In this document: one piece after another, positions 9,397-18,366 of the stretch
How the letters are laid out: each line of letters begins with the position of its first letter
Position numbering within the stretch: position 1 is the stretch's first letter
NCBI GenBank assembly: GCA_011125455.1
Contig: VKHO01000011.1
Span: 1-52,367, forward strand
Length of the DNA stretch: 52,367 nucleotides
Origin: Chlamydiales bacterium STE3
GTDB lineage: Bacteria > Chlamydiota > Chlamydiia > Chlamydiales > Parachlamydiaceae
Direction of reading: 5' to 3'
Notes under the pieces: model-generated
Database searches by the model: none
The model's input: only the letters and a program-made list of their open reading frames with translations
What the model was told of the DNA's origin: nothing
Translations under genes and position numbers: made by a program

Positions 9397-9858
9397 TTAT
9401 TTTAATCCAAACATGCCACTTCCTCGAGAACTGAGCGTTCCGTAGCGGCTAGGAATGTCATTTTTGGAAATAGCTCCGATCCAGGACTTTGCTTTTTCCA
9501 CAAATGGAGTGAGAGCTGAAGCAATCTTTTCACCCGTTAAGTTTTTTACTGGAAAGCTAAGAGTGAGAATCAGATGATCAGTACGCTGGCTGTACGCAAA
9601 GTCTCCGAACCTCGGTTGGGGCATGCCATTTGAAATGAGGGCTTCGCGAAAAACATTCTCTCGGTAGCGACCCCTAGCAACTTCTCCAAGGTCACACCCA
9701 AGGAGAAGGAAGGCTTCTGATCGATCTAGTTCTATTTGAACAGATGGACCATTAGGAAACTTTATCAGACAGGAATTATTTTTGTCAGGTTGCAAGTAGG
9801 GAATTCTCATTACTTTGCCTAATTCCTGTAACAGAGAACCGAAAGCATCAGTGACCAT
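9397..9858 (-). CDS. Type III secretion chaperone (Scc1/SycE type)
   Basis: This 153-residue acidic protein has the size and layout of class I type III chaperones (CesT/SycE fold): an N-terminal helix with LLQELGKVMRIPYLQPD, a strand with CLIKFPNGPSVQIELD, a hydrophobic EAFLLLGCDLGEVARGRYRENVFREALISNG segment, then a DHLILTLSFPV strand and a last helix. Such chaperones form dimers that keep substrates secretion-ready. It lies 8 bases downstream of copN, the place held by scc1 in Chlamydia, where that protein with Scc4 binds CopN. By position it is very likely the CopN chaperone; that pairing is inferred from the family. AAGGTAGG lies a few bases before its ATG. Confidence 0.85.
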   Translation of the reverse strand: MVTDAFGSLLQELGKVMRIPYLQPDKNNSCLIKFPNGPSVQIELDRSEAFLLLGCDLGEVARGRYRENVFREALISNGMPQPRFGDFAYSQRTDHLILTLSFPVKNLTGEKIASALTPFVEKAKSWIGAISKNDIPSRYGTLSSRGSGMFGLK

Positions 9859-9865
9859 AATTTAC

Positions 9866-11056
9866 CTACCTTGAGCTATTGTTTGTTTGCGGCTGTTCAT
9901 TATCTATCTCATTTTCTTCTAATTCTTCTAACTCATCTTCTAAAGCTTCCAGTGCATCTAAAACAGCGAGATAAAGTTCATCACGATGTTGAAAAGTTTT
10001 GAGAATTTTTTCTACAGCCACTTCTCGGACCGCATCTCTAAATTGGTTAAGTGCAATAATTTTTCCTATTACAGTATTTTCCAGCCCTAGGCGAAAAGAT
10101 CTTTGCAGAACTTTATCGGCTGAAGGATACCTTTCTGCGGCTAAAGACATAAACTCTTTTGTCATCGATTCAAAGGAGAGGTTTTGAGGAAAATCCAACT
10201 CGTTATTTTCAAAAAGGGTTTGCATAGCAGGCATTCGCCCTTTGAAGTAGCGATAAACGCCAAGGATTGCCTGTAAGGAACGCGTTTCCGTAAAAAGGCG
10301 ATGAAGTTGGCCTCGATCAATAGACGGTCCTTTTGCTTTCATGTCTGCTCCAAGGGAGTGAAGCAGAAAGTCGATGACTTTTTTTAAGTCTTTATAGGTG
10401 TATTTTTGTGAAAGTTCTTCATATAAAACGGTTGAGTCTCTGGGATTTCCGGTAATGTCGCGATACATATCCCGCATGGAAGTAGGGGTGCCTAAACCCC
10501 TTTCCGAGGCTTGTCTCGCTTGCAGGTTGATATTGCGCCCTGCTGCAATTTCCCTGCCTCTTTCCTCGTTAAGCTCTTGCTTGACTTCTAAAAGCTTACG
10601 AGCAAGTTCTCCATCCGAGGTTTCGATCAAGTATTCTAAAGCCTCATCGGCTAAAGAAACGTCGGAGTAAAACTCGAGAAGTTTTTGGAGAATCTCTTCT
10701 TTCGTGTCTGTAGGTTTGATGGATTCTCTTAAAAGAACTAAGACATTGGCTTTAAGTTCAGGATTCCGTCGTTGGAATTGATCAGCCATATCTTTAAGTA
10801 GTTGGAGGGGAAGAAGCCTTTCTTCCTTACCTTTTGACTCCAACATTTTTTGAATACGCGATTTCTGCGCTTTAATGGGTTTTTCTTTTTTTAAAGCGCG
10901 CGCCATGGGGTTGACAGTTTCTTGCTGCTGGTTTTTGAACGCGTCAATTGAAGACTGCTGTTCTGCTTGAAGCTCCTGCTCTTTGTCTTTCCCAACACTC
11001 ATCATGCCCGCAATGATTTCATTGGAGGGGCTATTGCCGATATTAAGATCCGCCAT
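9866..11056 (-). CDS. copN: Type III secretion gatekeeper / effector CopN (SctW family)
   Basis: CopN is the chlamydial YopN/SctW homologue. It plugs the type III apparatus until host contact and in C. pneumoniae binds tubulin. The 396-residue protein has a polar, glutamine-rich N-terminus (1-50) suited to secretion and chaperone binding, then an all-helical body with YSDVSLADEALEYLIE and the stretch DLKKVIDFLLHSLGADMKAKGPSIDRGQL, typical of the SctW X-bundle. The C-terminal part (about 280-375) corresponds to the fused TyeA-like domain. It ends in a very acidic tail (about 372-390). It sits between its chaperone and sctV, as in Chlamydia. Tubulin binding cannot be judged from this sequence. 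Confidence 0.9.
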   Translation of the reverse strand: MADLNIGNSPSNEIIAGMMSVGKDKEQELQAEQQSSIDAFKNQQQETVNPMARALKKEKPIKAQKSRIQKMLESKGKEERLLPLQLLKDMADQFQRRNPELKANVLVLLRESIKPTDTKEEILQKLLEFYSDVSLADEALEYLIETSDGELARKLLEVKQELNEERGREIAAGRNINLQARQASERGLGTPTSMRDMYRDITGNPRDSTVLYEELSQKYTYKDLKKVIDFLLHSLGADMKAKGPSIDRGQLHRLFTETRSLQAILGVYRYFKGRMPAMQTLFENNELDFPQNLSFESMTKEFMSLAAERYPSADKVLQRSFRLGLENTVIGKIIALNQFRDAVREVAVEKILKTFQHRDELYLAVLDALEALEDELEELEENEIDNEQPQTNNSSR

Positions 11057-11115
11057 CTTTTAGACCTCACCTAACATTTAAGAACTTAGCTAGCAAGCCA
11101 AGATTCTAGTTTTTT

Positions 11116-13287
11116 TTAAGAAATTTGAATCCTCCCCAATGGTTGGATCCTTATTTCAGGTACAATTTCTTGATAAGAAACAATTGAAATATCTGTAAAT
11201 TCCATCTCAATTAATTTACGGACAAATCTCCTCACGTCAATGGCTGTCAAAATGACGGGAGGTTGTCCTCCAGGGGGCGGTGGAGCAACTGTTGTTCTCA
11301 CTCCCTGAAGAATAAGTTGAACGGAGTCAGGATCTAGTGCCAAATAAGATCCCGCCGAAGTCTGTTTAATGGCGCCTCGCACCATGTCTTCAATCTCAGG
11401 ATCTAGGATATAGACGGATAAAACGGATTGTCCAAGGGAGTATTTGTAACTGATGTAACGCTTAAGCGACGATCTAACATACTCTGTTAATAAGACTGTG
11501 TCTTTTTCTGTCTGTGCCCACTCACTTAAGGATTCAAGAATTGTACGCAAGTCCTTGATAGAAACTTGTTCTTGAATAAGGCGTTTAAAAATGTCCGTCA
11601 TTTTCTGTAAGGGAATAAGGCGCGTCACTTCTTTGATTAGATCGGGGAAAGACTTTTCAACAAATTCAAGCATTGATTTGACTTCTTGGATCCCTACAAA
11701 TTCATTAGCATAGTGTCTGAAGAAGTAAGATAGATGTAAAATGATAACCTCAAGTGAGCTCCAGTACTTGATTCCAGCTTTTTCGAGAAGTTCCTTATTT
11801 TTAGACTCTACCCACATTGAGGGTAGGCCAAGAGAATTTTTGTAAGTCGTAAAAGGAAGATTGTAACGCCTTAGGTTTTCCTCGGATTCGTTTGTTAATA
11901 CAAAGCCTTCCAAAATTTTTCCGCGAACGATAGGGACTTCATTCAAGTGGACCGAATATTCATCTTTTTCAAGGATCGGCGAATCCGTTCGTACGTGGAC
12001 TCCCGGAAAACGCACGCCTAAGTCAGCATAAAGAGCTTGTCTCATCCTTGGAATCATCTGATCAATAAAACCTTGTCCTCGTGGAGCTTTTTGAATTTCT
12101 TGGCTTATACCTGTTCCGCATTCAAGCACGACAGGTAGCGTTAAAGCATAGCTATCAATACCTCCACCGCTGATGACTTTGTGTCCCTTTACACCTGTAT
12201 CAATTGATGATTCCCCACCGGCTGGTGCTATTGTTCCCGCCGCGGCTCCTCCACTCCGCTCCATTCTTTGCTCTGCGGTTGTCCACAGGGCGTAACCGAT
12301 TAATCCAAGAGCTGAAGATATAATCATAAAAGGAGCTGTTGGGAATCCTGGAAGCAGGCCCATGCCCATTAGGAATGCAGCGGCAATGAGTAGAGCTTTT
12401 GGCTGTTTTAGTAATTGGCCCGAAATCTCACTACCTAGATTAGTATCGCCTTTTTCTGATGACACGCGTGTTGTCACAATCCCGGCTGCAATCGAAATCA
12501 ATAAAGCAGGAATCTGAGAGACTAAGCCGTCACCAATGGATAATAAGGCGTAGATTTGGGCGGAGTCCATCGCTGTCATTCCATTCATCGTCATTCCAAT
12601 GGCAATCCCACCGGCAACGTTGATTAATGTAATTACAATTCCAGCGATTGCATCCCCCTTAACAAACTTCATCGCACCATCCATGGCGCCGTACAGCTGA
12701 CTTTCTTTTTGAATCATCAAGCGCTTCTCTCGAGCTTGATTAGAATCAATCATCCCTGCCCTTAAGTCAGCATCAATACTCATTTGCTTACCTGGCATCG
12801 CATCTAGCGTAAAACGAGCTGCTACTTCTGCAACCCGTTCGGAACCTTTTGTAATCACGATGAACTGCACAAGGGTGATGATTAAGAAAATTACGCCACC
12901 GACGATGAAGTTTCCTCCCACAACGAAGTTACCGAACTGAAAAATAATGTCTCCTGCATTGGCCTGAAGAAGAATTTGGCGTGTCGAGGCGATGTTTAAG
13001 CCGAGGCGATAGAGCGTTGTAATTAATAAAAGTGAGGGGAAAATAGAGAGATGGATTGCACTTGGAATATAAAGAGCCACCATCAGTAATGCAACAGAAA
13101 TGCTCAGATTAAGCGCGATTAAATAGTCGATAACATGAGGATTGAGGGGGATAATAATCATCGCTAAGATCGCAATGATTAAGACAGCTAAAGCGACATC
13201 GGAAGAGCGCGAAATATTCTCTAAAGATCTCTCTCCACCTAATCTGACTGTAATGCCGTCAAGGATTTTTTTGAGGAATTTAATCAT
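11116..13287 (-). CDS. sctV: Type III secretion export gate protein SctV (CdsV, FlhA family)
   Basis: SctV forms the nonameric ring of the export gate and receives chaperone-substrate complexes. The 723-residue protein has about eight membrane segments in residues 20-340. Between them lies the conserved cytoplasmic loop GSERVAEVAARFTLDAMPGKQMSIDADLRAGMID, the FHIPEP-family signature region. A linker rich in glycine and alanine (about 345-375) leads to the large cytoplasmic domain, which ends in the conserved segment before the C-terminus (VVAPPPPGGQPPVILTAIDVRR, split here by family variation). It is read leftward, 22 bases after sctU and 59 bases before copN, as in Chlamydia (CT090). It is complete, with no frameshift. 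Confidence 0.96.
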   Translation of the reverse strand: MIKFLKKILDGITVRLGGERSLENISRSSDVALAVLIIAILAMIIIPLNPHVIDYLIALNLSISVALLMVALYIPSAIHLSIFPSLLLITTLYRLGLNIASTRQILLQANAGDIIFQFGNFVVGGNFIVGGVIFLIITLVQFIVITKGSERVAEVAARFTLDAMPGKQMSIDADLRAGMIDSNQAREKRLMIQKESQLYGAMDGAMKFVKGDAIAGIVITLINVAGGIAIGMTMNGMTAMDSAQIYALLSIGDGLVSQIPALLISIAAGIVTTRVSSEKGDTNLGSEISGQLLKQPKALLIAAAFLMGMGLLPGFPTAPFMIISSALGLIGYALWTTAEQRMERSGGAAAGTIAPAGGESSIDTGVKGHKVISGGGIDSYALTLPVVLECGTGISQEIQKAPRGQGFIDQMIPRMRQALYADLGVRFPGVHVRTDSPILEKDEYSVHLNEVPIVRGKILEGFVLTNESEENLRRYNLPFTTYKNSLGLPSMWVESKNKELLEKAGIKYWSSLEVIILHLSYFFRHYANEFVGIQEVKSMLEFVEKSFPDLIKEVTRLIPLQKMTDIFKRLIQEQVSIKDLRTILESLSEWAQTEKDTVLLTEYVRSSLKRYISYKYSLGQSVLSVYILDPEIEDMVRGAIKQTSAGSYLALDPDSVQLILQGVRTTVAPPPPGGQPPVILTAIDVRRFVRKLIEMEFTDISIVSYQEIVPEIRIQPLGRIQIS

Positions 13288-13309
13288 TGTTTATATTGCT
13301 CCGAAAACA

Positions 13310-14389
13310 TTATTCGTCATTTTTTTCTGAATAGTCATAAGGTTCATCAGATTGCAGAGAAGCAATCCAGCGCAGAATTTCTGCAACAGCTTCGTAGCTA
13401 TCTTCAGGGATAAATTCATAAAGTTCTCCCTGGTCCCATAATTTATGGGCTAATTTTATATTTCTTACCACAGGAATTCCAAATTCATCCGCCATCTTGA
13501 TCATTCGTTCAGCAAGAGCATCCTGTCCCATAGCTAAAATGTAGGGGGCAGCATCTATTCCTTTTGCATACCCAATGGCTATGGCTAAGTGGGTCGGATT
13601 TGTAACAACAGCGGAAGCTTTTTTTAAACCCCCAGCAGGTCCCTGTTCATAAGCCATCTCCTGGGCAATTTGCCGCCTTTTCCCCTTGATTTGTGGATCT
13701 CCTTCCGTATTCTTATATTCCTGTTTAACTTCAAATTTTTCCATCATCATTTCTTTAGAAAAGGACATTTTTTGATAAGCAAAGTCCAGCACTGCAACAA
13801 CAAGAAAGAAAAGCCCAACTTTAATAACCACTTCTAATAAAAACTTATAAAAAATTAACAAAGCAGAAGCCATAGGCATGGAAACTGCAGTGATGAGTAC
13901 GGGAATACTGCTATACATCACACCATAAATCAGATAGGCAGCAACAAAAACTTTTAAAAGCGATTTAACCAATTCAACAAGTGTCTTTAATTTAAATTTA
14001 GCTTTTAAATTTTCAACAGGATTGAATTTTTTAATATCAAACTTAAAGACTTCTGTTGAGAAGACAGGACCTACGGCCAAGAAATTGACAATCACCCCAA
14101 TCGCTGATACGATGAGGAGGGCCGGCATGCTTGCTAAGAAAATAATTCTAAATGATTCATAAAATAAAGCGCCTATAGTGATTCCAATATTTCCTTCAGG
14201 GATTTTTTTAAAAACAGTGACAATAAAATCTCCTAAATAATGGTAAAGTGTCGTACTTAACCCAAGGATAACCCAAATGGAAACGATAAAGGTGAAAGCA
14301 GCTGGTAAATCTTGAGATTTAGCTACTTGCCCTTTTTTCCTCGCATCACGGAGTTTTTTAGGAGTCGCTTTCTCGGTTTTTTCGCCCAT
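13310..14389 (-). CDS. sctU: Type III secretion switch protein SctU (CdsU, FlhB/YscU family)
   Basis: SctU controls the order in which substrates are exported. The N-terminus MGEKTEKATPKKLRDARKKGQVAKS is the standard FlhB/YscU start. Four hydrophobic segments follow (about 30-215), then a basic linker. The self-cleavage motif NPTH is intact at residues 264-267, inside SAVVTNPTHLAIAIGY, so the protein can cleave between Asn and Pro. The C-terminal domain has the usual IPVVRNIKLAHKLW and ends in an acidic tail. It is the first gene of the leftward type III operon (sctU-sctV-copN-chaperone-malQ). The 130-base AT-rich gap upstream, shared with a divergent hydrolase gene, should hold both promoters. 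Confidence 0.96.
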   Translation of the reverse strand: MGEKTEKATPKKLRDARKKGQVAKSQDLPAAFTFIVSIWVILGLSTTLYHYLGDFIVTVFKKIPEGNIGITIGALFYESFRIIFLASMPALLIVSAIGVIVNFLAVGPVFSTEVFKFDIKKFNPVENLKAKFKLKTLVELVKSLLKVFVAAYLIYGVMYSSIPVLITAVSMPMASALLIFYKFLLEVVIKVGLFFLVVAVLDFAYQKMSFSKEMMMEKFEVKQEYKNTEGDPQIKGKRRQIAQEMAYEQGPAGGLKKASAVVTNPTHLAIAIGYAKGIDAAPYILAMGQDALAERMIKMADEFGIPVVRNIKLAHKLWDQGELYEFIPEDSYEAVAEILRWIASLQSDEPYDYSEKNDE

Positions 14390-14532
14390 AAAAAATCACA
14401 TAGTTAATATTTAAATACTATCTATTTTAAGTATAACTGTGCATTTTAAAGACTGTCAAGAATTAAATAAAATTTTATAATAGTAAAAAATTAATATTTT
14501 CTGTATAAACAGTAAAAAATTTGATTTTTAAG
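14390..14532. promoter_or_regulatory. Divergent promoter region, sctU operon / hydrolase gene
   Basis: This very AT-rich gap separates two genes read away from each other, so it should drive both the type III operon (leftward) and the hydrolase gene (rightward). I could not place a convincing -35/-10 pair, and no ribosome site stands out before the ATG at 14533. Confidence 0.45.
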
Positions 14533-15900
14533 ATGATCACATCAATTAAAAATGCCTTTAATTCTTGTTTAAATAGTTTTTCTTGCAGAAAAAACAAGAA
14601 CCTCATCAGTAGAATTGGGGTTCTTTTCCAAGAAGCTTCTTATACGAAGGAGCAACAGAAACTGATAGAAAAACGCCTTCCTTTTCTGATCAAAAGGAAC
14701 TTAAAAATCTACGGGTTTCCTCCAGATCAATCTAAACTAAATCACTTCATAGAGAAGATCAAGAAAGACATCATTCAGTTAGGTTCTCCTACTGGCCAAT
14801 GTAGCTTAGGAAAAGTTGCTCCTGAGATTCAAATTCTTCGCCAAAGACTTCTGGAAGGCAACTTCCATGGCGGAAAGTTTTTAAATAAATCGGTGTTTAA
14901 AGCTTTTTTTAGGAAGGATGAGGCTCTCCTTGCTGGTGTGAGGGAACATTTTCAAGCGATTTTAGATAGGATCGGTGAACGGGCATCAAAGCTGCCTCAA
15001 CAAGAATACTCCTCTATTGAAGTTCTCATTGGCAGTGTGCTCTCCTTTGTTACTTATTTTAACCTACAAAACAACGATGAATTACGAGTCCCTCAGCTTA
15101 TCGAGGGAGAATGGAAATCTGTTTCTTATAGAGTTGAAAGAATCGAGCTTACACCGAGCTGGATGGGATCTCCTATGACCGCATTTGGGCTAACCTCGTC
15201 AAGCGAGCTTGTAGCTCCTTTGCTTCTAATGAAAGGGACAACGTACCCTGCTGATGATGGATTTGCCCTTTCTCTCCTTAGTGACATCAATTTAGGATGC
15301 ACTCCTGGAACTTTCGCATTTTATCTTGCGAAAAATAAACTGCGCGGTTGGCTAAAAAATGCCGCAGCTTACAGGAAAGCAAAAGTTTATGGACAGAGCC
15401 TTGGAGGCAGCCTAACACTTCTTATCGCTTCTCATTTCTCAAAGTATTTGGATGATGCCTGTGCCTACTCGTCAACAGCACTTATGCCTCATGACTTGCG
15501 AAAGTGGAAGAAAAAATCGTTAAGGAATCCAGCCGCTTACATGCCAAATGTGAAGATATTTTGTCAGGAAAATGACCTTGTGTCTCTTGCTGGTTTTAGC
15601 TGGGCAAAGGAATGGGAAGTGTATCGAGTTTATGCTCAAAGAGAATACAATTTTATCCATGCGCATGTACAAACATTTCTTTTTCATAGTGTTCATTTGA
15701 TGGAGAAAGTCGATCTAAAAAGAGAACTGAGAAAGCCTTCTAGAATAATTATTGCGACTCTACATTTAATCTGTTCGGTTCCGCTTTTTATCATCTCCTT
15801 ACAATTTTATGCCCTCTATCTTTTAATCCGCAAGGCAGGAAAGATCATTCAAACCTCTAGAGTCCATGGCTTCCTATCTCTTGCTTTAGACCCGACTTAA
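14533..15900 (+). CDS. Chlamydial alpha/beta-hydrolase-like protein with C-terminal membrane segment
   Basis: The function is unknown. The 455-residue product has a nucleophile elbow GQSLGGS (about 287-293) after a strand, as in lipases and esterases. It is followed by FCQENDLVSLAG, which could give the acid residue, and by histidines around FIHAHVQTFLFHSVH. The N-terminal 200 residues resemble nothing I know. Near the C-terminus, residues about 398-428 form a long hydrophobic stretch (IIIATLHLICSVPLFIISLQ) that could anchor or hairpin in a membrane. The ATG at 14533 is preferred over an in-frame TTG at 14521. The gene lies between sctU and ychF, which I recall as adjacent in C. trachomatis, so it is an insertion here (or a loss there). 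It looks related in style to the DUF818 hydrolase at 41.6 kb. Confidence 0.65.
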   Translation: MITSIKNAFNSCLNSFSCRKNKNLISRIGVLFQEASYTKEQQKLIEKRLPFLIKRNLKIYGFPPDQSKLNHFIEKIKKDIIQLGSPTGQCSLGKVAPEIQILRQRLLEGNFHGGKFLNKSVFKAFFRKDEALLAGVREHFQAILDRIGERASKLPQQEYSSIEVLIGSVLSFVTYFNLQNNDELRVPQLIEGEWKSVSYRVERIELTPSWMGSPMTAFGLTSSSELVAPLLLMKGTTYPADDGFALSLLSDINLGCTPGTFAFYLAKNKLRGWLKNAAAYRKAKVYGQSLGGSLTLLIASHFSKYLDDACAYSSTALMPHDLRKWKKKSLRNPAAYMPNVKIFCQENDLVSLAGFSWAKEWEVYRVYAQREYNFIHAHVQTFLFHSVHLMEKVDLKRELRKPSRIIIATLHLICSVPLFIISLQFYALYLLIRKAGKIIQTSRVHGFLSLALDPT

Positions 15901-16071
15901 GTGTGTTCTATAGAGAGGCAAGTAAAAGTTCATCAACGAGCAGCCGTCATTGCAGCCGAATTGCGAAACAAGACAAATTTGAGTGAAGCAATGGTAGTCT
16001 TTAGAGCAAAGGAGATGACATAAAGGATTCGATGAGGTAAAATGCTATAGAATTTTTAGGGAGTTATTTCA
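15901..16071 (+). other. Spacer with a 40-codon GTG frame; ychF ribosome site
   Basis: Directly after the hydrolase stop, an open frame from a GTG at 15901 runs 40 codons and encodes HQRAAVIAAELRNKTNLSEA. It reads like protein, but it is short and has no ribosome site, so it may be a remnant or chance. AGGGAG 7 bases ahead of 16072 is a good ribosome site for ychF. Confidence 0.25.
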
Positions 16072-17175
16072 ATGCCTGGTCTAGCCTGTGGGATCGTCGG
16101 TTTACCGAATGTAGGAAAATCGACACTTTTTAATGCACTGACATCGAATAAAGCTGAAGCTTCAAATTACCCTTTTTGTACGATTGATCCGAATGTCGGG
16201 GTTGTTGAGGTGATCGATGAACGATTAAAGGTGCTAAGTGATCTTTCTCAGAGTAAAAAAATTATCTACGCGACAATGGAGTTTGTGGATATCGCAGGCC
16301 TGGTTGCTGGAGCCTCTCAAGGGGAGGGGTTAGGAAATAAATTTCTTGCTAATATCCGTGAAACGGATGCAATTGTGCATGTTGTCCGTTGTTTTGAATC
16401 GACCGATATTGTTCACGTCGCAGGAAAGGTAGACCCTATTAAGGACATTGAAGTCATTAATCTCGAATTACAGTACTCTGATTTACAAACTGCAGAAAAT
16501 GTGTATAGTCGACTTGAAAAACAAGCTAAAAGTAAAAAAGAGCTTATCCCTCTTTTAGATTGCCTTAAAAAAATTCAGCTACACCTTAATGAAGGGAGAC
16601 CTGTCCGCTCTTTAGAGTTGACTGATGAAGAGAAAGAGCTGATCAAGCCTTACCCTTTTTTAACAGCCAAAAAAGTTCTTTACGTTGCCAACGTAGATGA
16701 TAGCGATCTTCCCTCCATGGAAAATGCCTTCGTCCAAAAAGTGAGAGAGTATGCTTTAAATGAAGGCAATAGCATGATTACAATTTGCGCAAAAATTGAA
16801 GAGGAGATTGCTCAACTCGACATGGCAGATCGTTTACAATTCCTGGAGAGCATGGGGTTAAACGAAACAGGATTAAATCGCCTGATAAAAACATCGTTTA
16901 ACATGCTCGATCTCATTACCTATCTAACTACAGGAGAAATGGAGACTAGAGCTTGGACCATTGCCAAAGGGACAAAGGCTCCTCAGGCTGCAGGAAAAAT
17001 TCACTCAGATATTGAAGAGGGGTTTGTGCGTGCAGAGGTAATCGCTTTTGAAGATATGGTAAAGTACCAAGGACGAGCAGGTGTCAAGGAGGCAGGAAAA
17101 ATGCGCGCTGAAGGACGTGACTACGTTGTTCAGGATGGTGATATTATGAATTTCTTACACAATAAAAGATCATGA
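16072..17175 (+). CDS. ychF: Redox/ribosome-associated ATPase-GTPase YchF (OLA1 family)
   Basis: YchF is an Obg-type P-loop NTPase that prefers ATP and binds ribosomes. The 367 residues match the family length. G1 is [14 protein letters not shown] (about 9-22). Switch I is [13 protein letters not shown]3 is [20 protein letters not shown], with the glutamine-less loop normal for this family. The C-terminal TGS domain contains [37 protein letters not shown]. The start is supported by AGGGAG 7 bases upstream. The stop overlaps the next gene's start by 4 bases (ATGA), so the methyltransferase is co-translated. In Chlamydia, ychF (CT092) lies between sctU and ribF, consistent with this position. 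Confidence 0.97.
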   Translation: MPGLACGIVGLPNVGKSTLFNALTSNKAEASNYPFCTIDPNVGVVEVIDERLKVLSDLSQSKKIIYATMEFVDIAGLVAGASQGEGLGNKFLANIRETDAIVHVVRCFESTDIVHVAGKVDPIKDIEVINLELQYSDLQTAENVYSRLEKQAKSKKELIPLLDCLKKIQLHLNEGRPVRSLELTDEEKELIKPYPFLTAKKVLYVANVDDSDLPSMENAFVQKVREYALNEGNSMITICAKIEEEIAQLDMADRLQFLESMGLNETGLNRLIKTSFNMLDLITYLTTGEMETRAWTIAKGTKAPQAAGKIHSDIEEGFVRAEVIAFEDMVKYQGRAGVKEAGKMRAEGRDYVVQDGDIMNFLHNKRS

Positions 17176-18305
17176 CACATACTCTCTTCGTTTCCTGTGC
17201 TTCCTATGTAGAACCTTTTTTAAAACAAGAGCTTGTGCAGTTGGGATATCCTGATGTCAAGGAGACCTATCGCGGAGTTTTTGTCAACGAGGTTTCATTT
17301 GATGCAGTTTACCATATCAATTACTGTTCTAGGCTAGCTAGCAGGGTGTTTCTTCCTATTAAAAAGTTCTTTTGCTCCAATCGCCAGGATTTATATGAAA
17401 ATGTTTATGATCTTTCTTGGAAGCAATACTTTAGAAAGGCGCATTCTTTTGCGATTGATGCTACCGTAGATCCCAAGGTTTTTAGAAGCAGCCTTTTTGC
17501 AGCACAGATCGTAAAGGATGCTATCTGTGATCAGTTACGTGAAGAGACTGGCAAGCGTCCTAATGTTTCTCCCTATGAGCCGGATGTTCAACTGAATTTA
17601 TTCATGCAGGGCAATAAGGCCATTTTAAGTTTTGATACCTCAGGTTCTGCTCTGCATAAAAGAGAATACCGCCAAGAAAGTGGGGAAGCTCCTCTTCAAG
17701 AAACACTAGCTGCCGCTTTACTGACCATTGCTAAGTTCCAAGGAGATGAAATTGTGTATGATCCTTGCTGTGGATCGGGGACCTTGCTAATTGAAGCTGC
17801 TCTAATGGCCTCCAATACGCCAGCACAGTTTTTTAGAAAGAAATTTGGATTTATGAATTTACCGGAGTTTTCAGAGCAGGCATGGTTAAAAATTAAAAAC
17901 CAAAAAGATTCTGAAAGAAAAACATTATCTGCGGGACATTTTTTTGGCACCGAAATTAATCGCAATGCTTACCGCATTTGCCAGGCTAATTTAAGAGCTG
18001 TAAATCTTCACCGGGAAATTCAAATTATTCAAAGTGATTTTAGAGAAGTAGATTTGCCTACTGCTCCAAACTTTATTATCTGCAATCCGCCTTATGGAAA
18101 TCGTTTAAACGAAGATCCCTCCCTTGTAGGTCTCTACCGTGCATTAGGGGATCTGATGAAACGTAAAGCAGCAAAGCCTGCTCGAGGATTTGTCTTTACG
18201 GGTAACCTTGAGCTTGCCAAAGAGGTAGGTTTGGCTCCAAAACAGCGCCATGTTCTGTTAAATGGTGGGATTGAATCGCGCTTGCTCGAGTTTGATCTGT
18301 ACTAG
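17172..18305 (+). CDS. THUMP-domain RNA guanine-N2 methyltransferase (RlmL/YcbY N-half type)
   Basis: This 377-residue protein looks like a SAM-dependent methyltransferase of the COG0116 family, whose members methylate guanine in 23S rRNA or tRNA. Residues about 1-160 form the THUMP/ferredoxin-like RNA-binding part, ending in SFDTSGSALHKREYRQESGEAPLQETLAAALL, the typical linker into the catalytic domain. The catalytic motifs are DPCCGSGTLLIEAALMA (SAM binding) and IICNPPYGNRL (the NPPY catalytic loop). It corresponds to the N-terminal half of E. coli RlmKL, without the second methyltransferase, as in many small genomes. It overlaps ychF by 4 bases. The exact target base cannot be read from sequence. 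Confidence 0.88.
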   Translation: MTHTLFVSCASYVEPFLKQELVQLGYPDVKETYRGVFVNEVSFDAVYHINYCSRLASRVFLPIKKFFCSNRQDLYENVYDLSWKQYFRKAHSFAIDATVDPKVFRSSLFAAQIVKDAICDQLREETGKRPNVSPYEPDVQLNLFMQGNKAILSFDTSGSALHKREYRQESGEAPLQETLAAALLTIAKFQGDEIVYDPCCGSGTLLIEAALMASNTPAQFFRKKFGFMNLPEFSEQAWLKIKNQKDSERKTLSAGHFFGTEINRNAYRICQANLRAVNLHREIQIIQSDFREVDLPTAPNFIICNPPYGNRLNEDPSLVGLYRALGDLMKRKAAKPARGFVFTGNLELAKEVGLAPKQRHVLLNGGIESRLLEFDLY

Positions 18306-18366
18306 GCGTTGTTAACTGAAAAATAGCCTTTGCTTCTTAATCTTTAAAAGAATATTTTGAAGCATT

